A DNA stretch of 27,142 nt, taken from positions 303-27,444 of the forward strand of contig JADGJT010000316.1 in NCBI GenBank assembly GCA_027604005.1. The letters run 5' to 3'. Numbering within the stretch: position 1 is the stretch's first letter; each line of letters begins with the position of its first letter. Both the position numbers and the translations under genes were made by a program. The notes under the pieces were generated by a model that did not search any database, was not told where the DNA came from, and saw only the letters and a program-made list of their open reading frames with translations. This DNA is from Dinochytrium kinnereticum. Lineage: Eukaryota; Chytridiomycota; Chytridiomycetes; Chytridiales; Chytridiaceae. Positions 9,928 to 22,200 of the stretch are shown piece by piece.

Positions 9928-9933
9928 TTTATT
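9928..9933 (-). promoter_or_regulatory. Candidate poly(A) signal for the dynein transcript
   Basis: The minus strand reads AATAAA here, about 350 nt past the dynein stop codon and only 263 nt past the oppositely oriented desaturase stop. It is the best hexamer on this strand downstream of the dynein gene. Confidence 0.4.
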
Positions 9934-10201
9934 CATGATGTTTGTTAAAAGCCCTCCTCCGCATTGGAAGAAGAGATCGACTTTAAGTATCACGATACAT
10001 GGGAACATTTCATGAATGCCAAGTTTATAAGAATCATAAACAATAATATCAGAATCTATTTAATTTACGTACATCTGAACAGGTAACCCTCCCCTTTTCC
10101 CCCACAATTACTTTAAGGTATAAAACAAGAAAAAGAAAAAACACGTCGGCAAACAGTGGATAGTAGGTAGCCAGTGGCTGATCATTGTCCGCCTTTGAAA
10201 T

Positions 10202-10279
10202 CTATAATTCAAGAATCGTGATCAGTAAGACGTTCAATGACGAGGCAAATGAATAGCATGCGGAGGAAATCAAACTTAC
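10202..10279 (-). other. Probable 3' UTR intron of the dynein gene
   Basis: One base after the TAA stop (10283-10281) the minus strand has a strong donor, G|GTAAGT. A matching acceptor, GAATTATAG, ends at 10202 and gives a 78-nt intron like those in the coding region. It lies too close to the stop to be expected to trigger nonsense-mediated decay. The conserved dynein C-terminus (…[12 protein letters not shown]) is complete before the stop, so the intron is placed in the UTR. Confidence 0.5.
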
Positions 10280-10280
10280 C

Positions 10281-13200
10281 TTAATCTGTGTTCAGCACAA
10301 GAGCAACACCTTGAAGCACCCAGTGGCTGACGTGGTCATTAGTGGAAAGATCGGCATCAAAAACCCATCCAACTCCACTCGCGTTTCGCCTCAATTGAGT
10401 GGTATACACAGGTGTTCTAAAAGTGTTCACCAGTTTGAGACGGTGAGACTCAATCGGAATAATCCTAAGAATAGGAAGCTGCTGAACAAGCCGTCCACCA
10501 GACTCCAGCCTCACAAGGCTTCCAGCACCAATATCCCACCCAGCACCTTCCAGATAAAGTCCCTGCACATAACATCCTGATGGAGCACGCTCCGTAATGT
10601 CTTTAGGGTCGGTGTACTGCGTGACTTGAGTGTACAGGGTGGACTTATCTAACGGCCACCCATTTCGACGGCAGGTGGTTTGAACGAGTGCAGTTATGTA
10701 CGCTTCGGGAACATGAAGCCCTGAAAGCCAGATCACGATCGGCTCCCCGTTCTTGATCCAAGATAGGTATTGGTTGTAACGTCTTTCAAAATGAGCCATC
10801 CAGCTTCCCAATCCCTTTTCGGTCTGCGGAGCCAGTGACCTCCACATCGGGGGAAGTGCACCGTTGAATAAAGCATTAGCCAGTTCGTCAAGTTTGGCTG
10901 ACATTCCGATTTCACCCTTAAGCGCCCTCCTAAGATCTTTAAGTGACGCCGCCATTCTCTCAACTAAGATATTCCAACGCTCAAGCTCCTGAAGCAGGAC
11001 GACTTGGGTAGGGCTTATGGACCCTGAGACTGATAATAGGGTCTTTTGGATTTTGCCAACGTCAAACGGCGCGGGGAGTTTCCCTTGAATATCCTGCGCA
11101 ATATTTGAAATGAAATCTTCACGACTGATGCCACCGGTTCCATCTGTTGTTCGCGGTTGGAGAGAAATAAGCTGACCCCACATGTCTTTTACGGCATTGG
11201 TGAGATATCCGATTTCAGCGTCGGGATGGAGACCGAACACATCTGGAGCATTTGTGAGTGGAAGACTCTCAATGTAGCTGATATAGTCATCCCGTGAGTT
11301 AACTGATGGGACTTTGTAATGCACTGATGGGCTCGCGAAGAAATAGAACGGTTGAAATGTGTCAAAGATAAAATCTCCCAGGTATTCTTCAAGGTAAGTC
11401 ATCAGAACCCTTCTGTCATAGTCATCCGTCACACGTCCACCATAGATGGTCTCTCCAATGAGGTACCTTAGCGTTGTCCAAGGAATCTTCCCATCAGGCG
11501 TGCTGGCCGTCTTATTCAGATACGTACGAAGAATCGTCAGACTAACCCTGAAATCCGACTCGTTGAAATCGTATTTTACATTCCACCCAATCTTTCCGTA
11601 CTTTCCTCTCTCTTGCTGAACAGCATGGAAGAACGCAAGAACATAGACAAGTGGTTTAAACGTCTCATGCGAGCAATCTTCTAGCGCCTCATCCGTGATT
11701 TTGAAGTAACTGCTTCTGATGTTCAACTTCAACCCGTTTGGTGGTTCCGTCACAACCTTTAGTGATCGCTGGAGAATGCCGATCGGGAAAGAAGGTGTTG
11801 GTTCTGTCGTCAACCAAAGCCGGAAATCACGGTGCGGCTTATCAATCTTCTCCAACACCTTCTCGAGGGTTCGCAGCCACGCCACTAATAAGTGACAGTT
11901 TTGAAGCATCAGCCATTGCCCTCTCGCCACTGCAGTTTCCAGCAACTGCAACGCGATTGGTGCTTGACCCTGTCCGAGAGAAAGGAACTTGAGACGATTA
12001 CCCCCAAAGCCAAGCGTCTCAGCAAGTTTTTGAAGGTCACTTTGAGGGTCCGCTCCAGGGCTTAGGATGAATACAACGGGTCCAGTTGGGGAAGATTGCT
12101 CAAAAATGTTTTGGTAGTTTATAACAGGAGGCATGACATATTTTTCGCCCATGTTCTTAATGACAAAGTTAGTGACGGCGTTGTAGACTCTGTCAGTACG
12201 GAAGCATCTCAGGAGGCAAAGCTGCTGGAAATGTGTGAGGCGGTCTGAGTATTCCATAGGAAAAGGCTCTGTCTCCGGTGTCTCATGCTTTGCCCACGCT
12301 CTCCAAGCTGTCTCGTTATCAGAGACGTCTGCAGCGATGTTTTTAAACACAGGGTTGATGCTCGCAAGGCGAAGAACGTCCTTCCATCCTTGATCCAGAA
12401 TCCACGCGAAAGGCTTTGGGGTCGAGACAGCGTCTAAAGAAATGTCACCCTTCAAGAAGAAATTCAATTCTGATGCGTCTATCAATCCATCAGCCTCCAT
12501 CAACTTCATCGTCATCTGGAAAGAGAACATGAGCTTATGTTTCTCGAATAATCCAGTGCACGAGTAGTTGTACACAGCGTACTTTAGCGTATCCGTAATC
12601 TTATTCAATCTTTTAGAAAGAACTGGATCAGGCTTACTTCTGTGCAGCGAGGAAATAAACACTTCCAAAAAGGCGTTCAAAGAGTACTCATACATCGGAT
12701 TAATAGTTGACAGCTCCGCCATTACAAAGAACAGAACGGCTCCACACTTTGCAGCAGGCCTATACGCGTCACGAGACGCCTCGACCTCAGCCGAGGTATG
12801 GTTAGCCAAAACAAGTTTCTGTGCGATTTCTGTTGCTTTCGACTTGGTTTCCTCTAGAGTACGAATCAGCTCGATGTTATCAAGCATTAACCCAGTAGAT
12901 GAGGCAAGCTCCCTTAGAAGCGTGTCTTCCAGATCTTTGAGTAAGCTTTTGTTTGCACTCATTTCTGAGATCAAGCGCTCTCGCTGCTCCTCAAGCTCTT
13001 TTCGCTCGTTTGCAACTACTACGTTCAAAAGCTGGTCGCTCAATCCTTTAAAAGTGACACTGTAGTTAATGACCATGGCGGAACCAAACACTTTAGGAGA
13101 ATACGTAGGGTTTGCCAGTCGAGATGTCAAGTACAGGCGGAAATTAGGGTCGTAATCTACTTCTTTATCCCCGAGAACAATAAACCTTCTAGCTCCAGTG

Positions 13201-16200
13201 ACCTTTATATTTTTCTCCAGCAAGTTATCAATAACTGGATCAATGTACTCATCTACATCTTCAAATAGGAACGGGAAACCATAAGTCACTGCCATTTCAA
13301 GATGTTTTAGGAAGTCTGGGTCATTGAAGGACGAGATTTTGAGGTTCTCCGAGGCCTCTTTCTTTTTGATCCAGCTGAGGGCTTGCTGCTGGGGATCTAT
13401 ACAGAGAGGGAACCTCGAAGCTTTTGTTGTGAGAATACCATTCTGAATAGAAAGCTCATCAGCTGGAAGGCCTTCTTGGGCCCAACGAGACATCTCAACA
13501 TCTGTCACGAGCAATTTTTCAACTCTGAAGTTCGCGCTTATAGGTACACTTTTACTTGACAGATCGGACATCCATCGCTTGCAAATGAGCTCGTTCCTTA
13601 ACTCCCAATTGAACGCACCCGTATAGCTCAGGAACCCAGAGACTAAAAGACAGTCACCTAGAAGTTGAACTCGCTGCTCCTTTAGCAATTCCAAGTCCTT
13701 TGCCCATCGAGTTCTCTCGGAGCCAAGACCTGAGATCAGTTTATCAGCTGCCTGCAAACGCCGCTCCATAATCTCAGCCATTTGCTTTAGCTCTAGCTGT
13801 TCCGCTTTTGCCTGATGAAAGTTCTGCTGCAAATTAGTGAGCTCCTCATTGAGACGTAAAAGCTCCTTTGTAATCTTGTCAAACTCGTTTTTGGAAAGAG
13901 CAAGATTCTTTTCTAAAGCTGCTACCGCCTGCCGCTTTGGTTGAATCTGCTTTGCGACGTTGCAGTATCCCACAACGGCTAAGACGAATTTCAATAATCC
14001 AGCGCCAGCAGAAGAGATTTCTAACATTCTAGACACAGAGACGTCCATTTCTCGTAGGATGCCTTTGACGGATTTAATTTGAGCGCTTGATATGGCATCC
14101 ACATCAAGCAAAGAAAGAGAGGTCTTAAAGTCTGTCTGTGACATCATCGTCTTTGCGCTTTTCCATGAGACGTCTTTAATGCCTTTGATAACACACACAC
14201 ACTCGCACACCTTTTGCACTTCCTTAGGAGGTTTTGCGAATGATCTGATCTCAGTGATTTCGGATGCTGAAAGCCCGTTAAGCGCAAGCTTTGCCTCCTC
14301 CAGGGCAGGAAGGGCTTCCGCAAGTGCTGATTCGGCTTCCTCCTTATCCTTAGCGATTTGGATATTTTGACCATCAAGCTCTTTTCCTTTAGCCTCTGCC
14401 AGTTCTTTCTTTTCCTCTGCCTCCTTCGTATTTGCCGTGATAACCTCTAATAACTTGTTACAGGCTTCCGTCTTGTTCTTTACTGCAATATTCTGCTCAG
14501 CCAGCTGTACATTGAGCGCGTCAAGTTGTTTGGAGGATTCTTCGAGCTTTCCGAGACCAGATTCCAAACGGAGACAGAGCTTTCCGTTCAGCTCACGGTT
14601 CTCCTGAAGCAGCTTATTGTATGTGCTAATGTAGTCGAGGTAGTTCTTAGGGGTAACGTAATTTGCCCTTCTGTACTTTTGGAGGAATGCGGTACTTACG
14701 TCCCCAACCGACAGGTGAACATTGACCATATGAGCTACAATAGCAGGCCGATGCTCAGCTGGCACTAAGTTATCCTGGAGAAAAGCGTCCGCTACGGAGA
14801 AGAGAGCTTGTTCCGGCCATGGCGGTAGCCAGTTGATCATAGTGTTATTGACAAGACCCGGGAATGATCGGCAACGCTCCCTTAGCTTATCACCTTGAGG
14901 AGACATGCAGAGAACGATGTGCAAGTTGTCACTGCACTTATTAACGAGATACTGCCACATGTTCTCGCGGTTCTGAACAATGCCAAGGCGAGCCACCTCA
15001 TCACGAATTGTCCCAAGAAGAGCTTCTTTTTCGTCATCATCGTAGAGGGCGGGGACCATTCCGGTTGTTAGCATGTTGTTGATAAGCTCCAAAAATCCTT
15101 CCTGGACGACGTGGGCATCAGTGAAAAGGAAGACTGTTTTAACCCCACTGGCTAGCTGAGAATATAGCACCTTCAGAGATTCACGGAATTCTGTTTCACC
15201 GTAACCTCTTGTTAAGACAATTTCAAACACTTTAAAACCAGCAGCAAAAGAAGCAAGACGAGTCAGGGACTGCTTCCCAGAGCCACCGACACCGACTAGC
15301 AAAGCATGCCCTCGCTTCATTCGAATTACTCTATGTAGGCGTGTAAGATGGTCCAACGCGTCTTCAAAGAGGACTAGGTTCATCTTATTGAACCTATCAT
15401 TGTACTCCTCGAGAATCTCCTGGAAGATAGGGCGAACGGCTGTAAAGTCGAGAAGATCTTCATAAAGGCGGGCAGTTTCCTCATGCATAGCATGTCGGAA
15501 ATCTCCGAAGAGAATGGGCCACTTTGTGATGTATTCCTCATCAGCCTCAAAGTTGTCGAGGATCAACCTGTTGGCTAACTTATTGACATATTCACGATCC
15601 TGGTCGGTCGTCAGGCGATCAAAGAACACTCGTAAGGCCTCATTTCTCCAAAGCCTAGCAAACTGTCGGCCTCTATCGAAATGGTCTGGGGTTGCAAGGC
15701 ATAAGCCTTCATACACACGGGATATATCTCGAAGGTTGAAGATGTAATGGAACTTTGACGGTGTTGGCATGAGATTTTTAACGACCTCGCTATAGAGCTT
15801 TAATGTTATGGAAGTCAGCTTCTTAGCCACCGTTTTAATATCCTCGTTGAAAATAGAAGTGTGGCCTTCAATAATTGATGAATAAATCCGAAGAAGGCTC
15901 TGCTCTTTAGGGAATGTGATGTTGAAGACATTAAAGAGAGAGGCGAATCGAGGATCTATTTCATTTCTGCCTCCTCCGGGAGTTCCCATAGATCCAATAA
16001 ACTGAACGTCCTTTAGGAATTTCCAGCTTAGTTCCTTTCCTCGATCATAAAGACCCCCTCTTTCGAGAAGAAGCTTAAGAAGGGCGATAGGTTGCTGCGT
16101 TCCATACGTATCCTTACTCGGCATGTTTAGATCATCAACGAAAACAATAAGCCTTTTCCCCGCAGCAGGCCCGTAAGTATCCTTCGTTCGCTTCTCCACA

Positions 16201-19200
16201 TTCACCTCCATGTTTCTCTGCACATCTAATGATGTTGTTCTCGACGAGAAGTTGATGTTTAACAGAAGGTTCTTGTCACTCGGCAGCTGCCTCAAAAAAT
16301 TCTGCACCGTTACAGTCTTTGAGGTTCCAACTTCACCGACGAATAAAACAGGTCTCTTAATGCCAACAAGTTTTTCCAAAAGCCATGTGTGCTTAACGGT
16401 GTCCATCGTAGGAACTAAGATCTCATGGAATGACACAGCACGATTATGCTCGTATTGAGGAACATATTGCGACCAAGATATCCACTGGAGTTCTGTGGCA
16501 TCAAAGTGGTAGTCGTAGAGCGATTTTTCTGACCCAGGTAACTGCCCGAGAACAACTGGGGCGGCAGTATGAACAAGTGGAAGTTCGGAAGTTTTCTTAA
16601 TAGCATCTGAGAAACGGTTGCGATCATCCTCTAACAAAGAAGCACCTATTGACCATATAATTGACTGTACGAATATACCTTCAATAATGGGCTCGTTATT
16701 GGCTTGCTTCGGGTCGACGAGTTGCATTTCAAGCAAGGCGCATAACTGAGAGATCATGGCAAGAGGAGTTATTGGTATTACTCTCTTGAGTGCATCGCCG
16801 CTGAAGCCTTCAAACGTCCCTTCGATAACAAGATCAACAGCCGCTGGGACATACTTTTGAAACAGCTTAACCAAAATGTCCCCTTCAGCCTTATTCTGCC
16901 TCATATTAACCCACTTATGGAAAAATGGCTTGTATCCAAGATTTTTGGGGTCCATATAAACCATACCACATCGTGAGACAGTCGCAGGACTGGCATATTG
17001 AAGGTCCCCTACTTCGAAAAGCAGCGAAATGTGCTTTTGAAGTCGAATTCGTTCACCGTTCGGTAAGGTCAAAAGCTTGTTATCGTCCATCACAGAGTTC
17101 ATGTTTTCAACCCAAACTGCATCAACATCTCCATCAAAAACAATGTACTTTCTCTCTTTTTTATCTGTAGGCCGGTTGACTTCTCTGAAGATATTGCTGA
17201 GTAAACCATCAGTCCAATCACGAGTAACAGGGTCTAAAACCCCATAAAGTTCTGCAACAGTGACTGCCTTGGGGTTGAGCAGGTAGAGTTTAGTCGGTAT
17301 ACCTAATTTGGTCTGCGCCTTAGCCAGTGTATCAATCACGACTGACTTTCCACCACCAGATGGGCCTACCACCATAGAAGTGTGTCGAGTAAGCATTGTT
17401 TCATAAAGCTGAACAACTTTATCAACTTGCTCTGGGACAAGGATGAATTGACCATCTCGAAGGACATCCTCTACTGCATCATTGAAATTAGGGTAACGGA
17501 CTCGAGGGCAATCTAGTCCTGGGAAGAGATCGCCTATAAGCCCAAGGAAGAGGGGCACATCCTCGAAAACGAACTTCGGAAGATTCATATCTCGTAATGC
17601 TCTCATAAGCACAACATCTTCGTTTAAATCTGGTGACCCTCGCTTTAGAGAACCGGCCATAACCAGCACTGACTTAAGGGCTCGAAGCCCAAAATCATAG
17701 TGATGTTGTTTTGACAACTGCCCCTTTGCGAGCTTATATAAAACGACCATCTTCTTGGCAAGTCCTTTAGCCATCGTGAATCCTTCGGAAAAAAGCATGA
17801 TCTCACAGATAAGTTCAAGATCTGGAACAGCCATAACGACTGGTCGGAAAAGTGCCTTTAGGTTATCCGGGAGTTCGGTACGACCCGCATACCCAGGGTT
17901 CATTGTAATAAAGATGCCAGTCTTCTTATCCAAAGCAATCTCATTGCCTTCAAACTGGAATCGTTTCAGGCCCATAACGAGTGCGTTTTGGATTGTCTTG
18001 ATCTGTGCAGAGATGACAGAAAGCACCGCAAGCTCGATACGGTTAAATTCGTCAAAACATCCCCATGCCCCTGACTGTACTAGACCCGCAAAAATCTTGC
18101 CCATAGACTGGTAGTCCATTCCTTCACCGCAGTTTGTTACCATGCAAAGTAGTCCGAGAGCTTTAGCAAGATCTTTAACAGTCTCAGTTTTCCCCGTTCC
18201 AGCAGGTCCAGCTGGAGCCCCACCAAGTTTCATGGAAAGAGCCTGTGTGAGAGTCAAGTAGCAACGATCAGTCAATGGCGTGATTACCAAACGGCCGTTT
18301 AGACCCATGTACTCGTATCCATAGTCAAAGACACCATTGCACTGTCTGACTAGAAGCTCATCAGCAGTTCGATCCCAATAAAACCTAAGCTGAGATTCCC
18401 ACTCAAACTCATTCTCGTCCATGATAGAATCTCTCACAAACTTGTCAACGATGTCCCTAGCATGCACATCTATGATGATTTGAGCATTGATCTTTTTCCT
18501 ATCATTTGAGCTGAGGTCAGATCGAACTTCGATCACAAGGCCTTCTAGTTGATCACCGAGGGTTTTCGAGTACTTTTTCATGGCAAGCTTATTGCCCGCT
18601 TTGATCTTCCTGAAAACGTCTTCAACTTCAAAGGTCCACCAGACTTGGGAGCCAGCGAGGGATACCATTCCTTGATAAGCGTAGATCCACTTAATGCGGT
18701 CCATTGAAGCATAATAAAAGACCGCTTCTTTATGAATAGCCCTATTCGTGCGTTTCATTTCCCCCTCAACCGCGGACATCCATTCTTCAACGCGGCCTTC
18801 AACGGGAACTACACGGCGAAAATCCAGGGTTTCACCCTCAGAGGAAGACATTCCGACGATAGCCTTTTCGTTCTTTCCTGTTCCAAAGTTGAGCTTCATG
18901 ACATTATCAAACATCTTAATGATGTGCTCCTGGACATTCTTTGGGTCGTGACTTCCGAGAATCGACAAAAGCTCCTCATCCGATATGAAGAAGAATCTCG
19001 GAAAAGCATTTCTTTTAGACTCAAGGTAATCAGACAAAGACTTTTGGCAAGACTCTAGCTCGTTCGAAAGATTCTGCAAAAGCTGCAAACGACCCTCCGC
19101 CATACAAGACTCCATTACAAGATTATGCTTCGCAGTCTCGTTCATTAACTTTTTGAAAGACTTATCGATTCGATCAAATCGAGCAGCCTCTTCAGGAAGT

Positions 19201-22200
19201 TGTTGACGAATATCGCCGGATCCGATGAAAATCGATTCAAGGTACATCCATTTTCGCTGGACAACCATCCAGACTTCTGTGACTTCGCCAATATGAGAGA
19301 GAATCTTTTCCCATTGTTGAACTGCAGGCAAAAACGCAGAGACAAACCGGGAGGCACCCATGGATTGAAGAGACATGGCATTGTCATCTAATGTTAAAGT
19401 AATCTCGTCTATAGCGCCGAGGATAAACCCGCGATCTTCGGTCCCTTTCATATACTTAACGACGGTAAACTTCATGTTCCTCCAGGTATTTTCGACCTCC
19501 TTTAAGCCGTTCTCAATGCTTAGTTCCTTCATAGCTCCAGCAACAATATCAGCGATCGCCTCAGAGTGCTCATGCAAATTCATAGAGAATAGCTTCTCGA
19601 GGGTGAAGGTTTCTGGGTTCATATCAAAAGATTTCCCAGTGATCTCCATCAACCGTCTCCAATGTCTCTCTCTAAGAGCCTCATTTTTCAGATCTGAGAA
19701 CAAAGGAATCGAGTCTTTGAATGTCACAATCTTCTCAGCGACAACATTGTAAGGTGGAAGCTGCTTCAAATCTTTCGGCATCTTCTTTAATCGCATAGAG
19801 AACTGCTCAATCCCTTTGTTCAGAAGATTGATGTCAAGGTTTGACCATAAAGTCGTTGACCAGTTGTTAATAGCGTCCTTCACCTCCGTGAATAGTTCGT
19901 ATATCTTTTCGAGCTCCTTAATCGCATGCTCTAAATCAAAGAGCTCAGGGTACGACGTTATATTAAGGTTGAACAGTTTTTCGGCACGAACGAGGCCTTC
20001 CCTCTTTGCTAAGAAAACTAAAACTCTTTCCTTCGCCTCTTTAAGTAGTTCTGTCCCCCTTTCCATATCTTGGTCAATGGTCCCAGGTCCGTTCGTAGAG
20101 AAATCATCTTTAAAAGCTTTAAGCTCAGCTTTAAACTCCTTAACTTGGTTTTGAGTCGTTTCCGTGAACTTTGCTTTAACTGGAATCAAGGCGTCATCCA
20201 CATCTGACGCCTTTAGTAGCATCGCTTCCCAAGAGCTCGGGAGATTATATGCCATTTTGATTTCGTCCTGGTCAGCCTCGATGCCGTACATGTCGAGGGT
20301 TCGGTAGCTCTCTATTACGTCTCGATAGCGGACTTCAATTTCTTCTGATGCACCGCGGATTTCAGCGATAACATTCAGCACGAAGGTAAGATCATCGAGG
20401 GTAGCTGGAGTTCTTTGAAGCTCAACTTCGTATTTTTCCAGTTTTTCCTTAACAGCTGTCAAACCTTCTTTTGCCATGTTATTCAGATGCTTTCCTACGC
20501 AAAGTTAGACAGAAACTTGGTTGAACTCAAAGCACCTATTGAAAGAATCCAACCTTCTGCTTCACTATGAATAGCAGACCTGAGTGGCGCTGAAATAACG
20601 CGCATGAAATCAATATCTCTCACGACGACCTGGTTCTCGACGTCCTTCGCAAGTTTCGTATAAAATGATAATTTCTCATCAAAGGCTCCAACCGTCGGCC
20701 TCTTTTGTGCAAACTTTTCTAGAGTGATCACCTTATCTACTTTCCAAAGCGGCCGATACTTTCTCCATGTGTCCAACCACTTATTCAAATTCCCAAATGT
20801 TCTAGTTATCGTTCCGTTGAGCTGAGAAATCATATTGATGATAGATTGGTTTGATACAATGTCCGAGTGAAAGCTGAAGATAACTGGATCTTCATCTTCA
20901 GCAATTCTTTGGGGCGGAGTGATGATGCAAGTGCCGTTTTGCCAACGGTGGAATTGCTTAGTGCTGTCGACGAGAGATCGGGTAAATTTCACCATCATTT
21001 TGTAAATCTCAGCCGAGAGAGGTGATATAACGATTTCAGGGGCGGAAAGAGACGCAGACACCCGAAATAAAGGAGATGCTCGTGGTCGTGGTCGGCTAAT
21101 CTGCGTGAGTCTAACTTTTGATCGCTTCGGGTTTGTGCTTAAGAGGCTTTCGAGATATTGGAGATTATTCAAAACGAGCTTTCAAAATAACTTTAGTTGA
21201 ACAAAGTAAACTAGACATCTTACGAAATTCAAACTGGTAAAAATTCTTCTCTCCCAATACGTGTAATACTCTTTAAGCATCTTGCTTTTCCCCGTATTAG
21301 TCCCAGCCACCAATGACTCCATTTTAATCAAAAGAGGCCCAATGCTTCGATACTTTTGAACAATGCTCTCCAAAACGCTTGACCGATATTTGTTGATCAT
21401 ATCAAAAAATTCCTGCAACGAAAAAGCGAAAAACATAAAACGTCAAACCAATAAAACTATAAATAATATAAAAAAGACTCACATGAGCGTCTAGAATGTC
21501 ATCAGAAGGTGGCTCTTTTACCAGCAGCGCTTTACGAATCTGCTCTACAGCATGTGCAATGTTGGCAGAGTTTTTTCGAATCTGATTGACCATAGAAGAG
21601 AATTTGTTAATTTCTTGGTTGCATCGTTGGATAAATTCGGGAATTCCCAAGGAGTTCCAGTTTAGGCGGGTGAATCCTGGCTTCATCACCCTCTTAAGCT
21701 CCAAAACATGAGCTTGCAAAAGCTTTCTTTCAGCCGAATCTAGAAGCTCCAATACATTATTGTAGTTTCCTAACATTGAGTTAAGATTCTCGACGTAGTT
21801 GTAGTATTTCTCGTCCTGTCAAAGTTAAAAGCAGGAAAAAGCACCACCTTATACCTGTAAGGCGACATTCAAAGCAGCTTCTGGAACAAGAAAACCCATC
21901 TTATCAAGATATTTTGTCTCCTTAATAATCTCTTTAAGCTCAGATCTAAAGTTAACGGAAATTTTCTCATATTTGGTATCTCCGGTTGCTCCACCAGCAT
22001 TACTGTCATTTTGCACGCCCGACGAAGAAATAGAAGATATGGTGGTTGCATTCTCTCGCATCAAAATATGGCTCTTTAGACATTGAAGGGAGTTTGACTC
22101 TACAGTCTGGCACCATTGAGTATAAAGCTGCGATTATTAGTATACGACCAGAAATGTAAGTATTACTTGTTCTTCATACTCTCGCATAGCTTTTGCGACT

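Larger units (their letters stand above)
9666..10280. other. Convergent intergenic region (3' UTRs of desaturase and dynein)
   Basis: The 615 bp between the two convergent stops show no coding frame worth calling. The desaturase side (9666-9900) is T-rich with no canonical AATAAA on the plus strand. The dynein side contains a likely 3' UTR intron at 10202-10279, and the nearest minus-strand AATAAA is at 9928-9933, well inside the presumed desaturase 3' region. The two transcripts may therefore overlap as antisense tails. Confidence 0.55.

Noticed and set aside
14190..14215. CACACA microsatellite in the dynein stalk tip as a disruptive expansion
   Set aside because: It encodes the C-E-C-V-C-V stretch of the microtubule-binding domain, which matches the usual C-E-C pattern of axonemal dyneins and keeps the frame.
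20475..20477. ATG at 20477 as the start of the dynein protein
   Set aside because: It would remove the whole tail. The upstream exons splice in frame through 20494 and encode recognisable dynein tail sequence, so this Met is internal (residue 1354).
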